64,000 bases of DNA from Colius striatus. Lineage: Eukaryota > Chordata > Aves > Coliiformes > Coliidae. Below the pieces are notes generated by a model. That model saw only the letters and a program-made list of their open reading frames with translations, was not told the origin of the DNA and did no database searches. The stretch lies in contig NC_084771.1 of assembly GCF_028858725.1 (NCBI RefSeq), positions 9,204,915 through 9,268,914 of the forward strand, read 5' to 3'. Made by a program: the position numbers and the translations under genes. How positions within the stretch are numbered: position 1 is the first letter of the stretch; every line of letters starts with the position of its first letter. Shown here one piece after another: positions 63,268 through 64,000 of the stretch.

Positions 63268-64000
63268 CTGGAAAACACAGAGCAGAAGCTCCATCAAAGT
63301 CATGCAGAAGATGGTGCACAAACCCAGTGACAAGGTGTGGGATGAGCTGTGTCGCTCCTACACACGGGTCTCCCCACAAAAAAAGGTTCATATGTGAGGT
63401 TTTCCTCATTTTTACAAGTCTGCTTTTAACAAATGCTTCAAAATCAAATAATTATCACAAAACACAGCCCAAGGGCCTGAAGGTCTTTCCTCCTGCGTTC
63501 ATCTTGTACAGAAACAGTAACAGAAACTCCATCAACAATTACTTTCTCTTTTCAAAATGATTTTTATCACTTTTCTCCACGGTGTGTGGATATAATGGTT
63601 AAACTGAGGACTTTTAGGAGTGGATTCTTTTGTTCTGTCCTGGAACTTGTCATCTCTCATGGGAAAAATACAATGGATTTTCTCCTGCAGTTCAGGACAC
63701 AGAGTTAAAGGGACTGGCTCAGCTCTATGCTAGTATGCCAGCATCACTGATCTGAGCTTTCTGAACTATCAGCAAACTACCTGAAGCCTTGTCAAACAAG
63801 ACAGTTAAAGGATCTGAAGCCAACCTAAGAATCAGAAGCAGCCTTTTGATTCAGAACCCTCCAAGTCCAGCATAGTAGACACTTCTACTGCTCCCAACAG
63901 TAACCTCTGTAGGATATCAAAGACAGATCTGGCAATCTAGAACATGCTTGAGTTTGTCACAGATCTAACTCCAAGCTACACCAGCTCACATTTCCCAGGT
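63268..64000 (-). other. AMOT: AMOT intron, partial (runs off the window)
   Basis: No further angiomotin-like coding sequence is seen up to 64000. The exons for the amino-terminal region (YAP-binding LPTY/PPxY motifs) must lie beyond the window. Confidence 0.85.

Overview
The window is nuclear DNA from a bird. Two things show this: many 5'-truncated CR1 LINE copies with the avian 3' ending (an ATTCTGTGATTCT-like tail), and a split vertebrate gene with short exons and GT-AG introns. The species cannot be fixed from the sequence.

The one gene I can support is the 3' two thirds of AMOT (angiomotin), on the minus strand from 63267 down to 39435. Ten coding exons join in frame through nine introns (777 bp to 10.5 kb) into 618 residues ending in the PDZ-binding sequence EYLI and a TGA stop. 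The first exon here starts in the last third of a codon, so the amino-terminal part of the long (p130-type) isoform lies beyond 64000. The exon at 62817-63267 holds a methionine placed like the start of the short p80 isoform, which would be 523 residues long. Against human AMOT (from memory), the coiled-coil core and the carboxy-terminal tail are well conserved, but the long alanine/proline-rich stretch before the tail is missing. A 3' UTR follows: a nearby AATAAA at 39337-39342 allows a very short one, and a repeat-free stretch to about 35.4 kb could be a long one.

From 1 to about 35.4 kb I see no gene. This flank, downstream of AMOT, holds about ten CR1 fragments in both orientations, one 42-bp minisatellite with an 84-bp higher-order pattern (8943-9236), a perfect 16-bp hairpin (14371-14409), a perfect 20-bp inverted repeat with a 110-bp spacer (25241-25390), and several AT-rich islands that could be regulatory. 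A CpG-rich pocket lies at 35.58-35.89 kb.

The AMOT introns hold three more CR1 copies, one with its truncated 5' end about 27 bp from a splice donor, and a strongly purine-skewed block of roughly 1 kb (54.9-55.86 kb). I found no bacterial-type system, CRISPR array, tRNA or rRNA, and nothing I can call a new biological system. The most useful observations concern AMOT isoform structure and the minisatellite.
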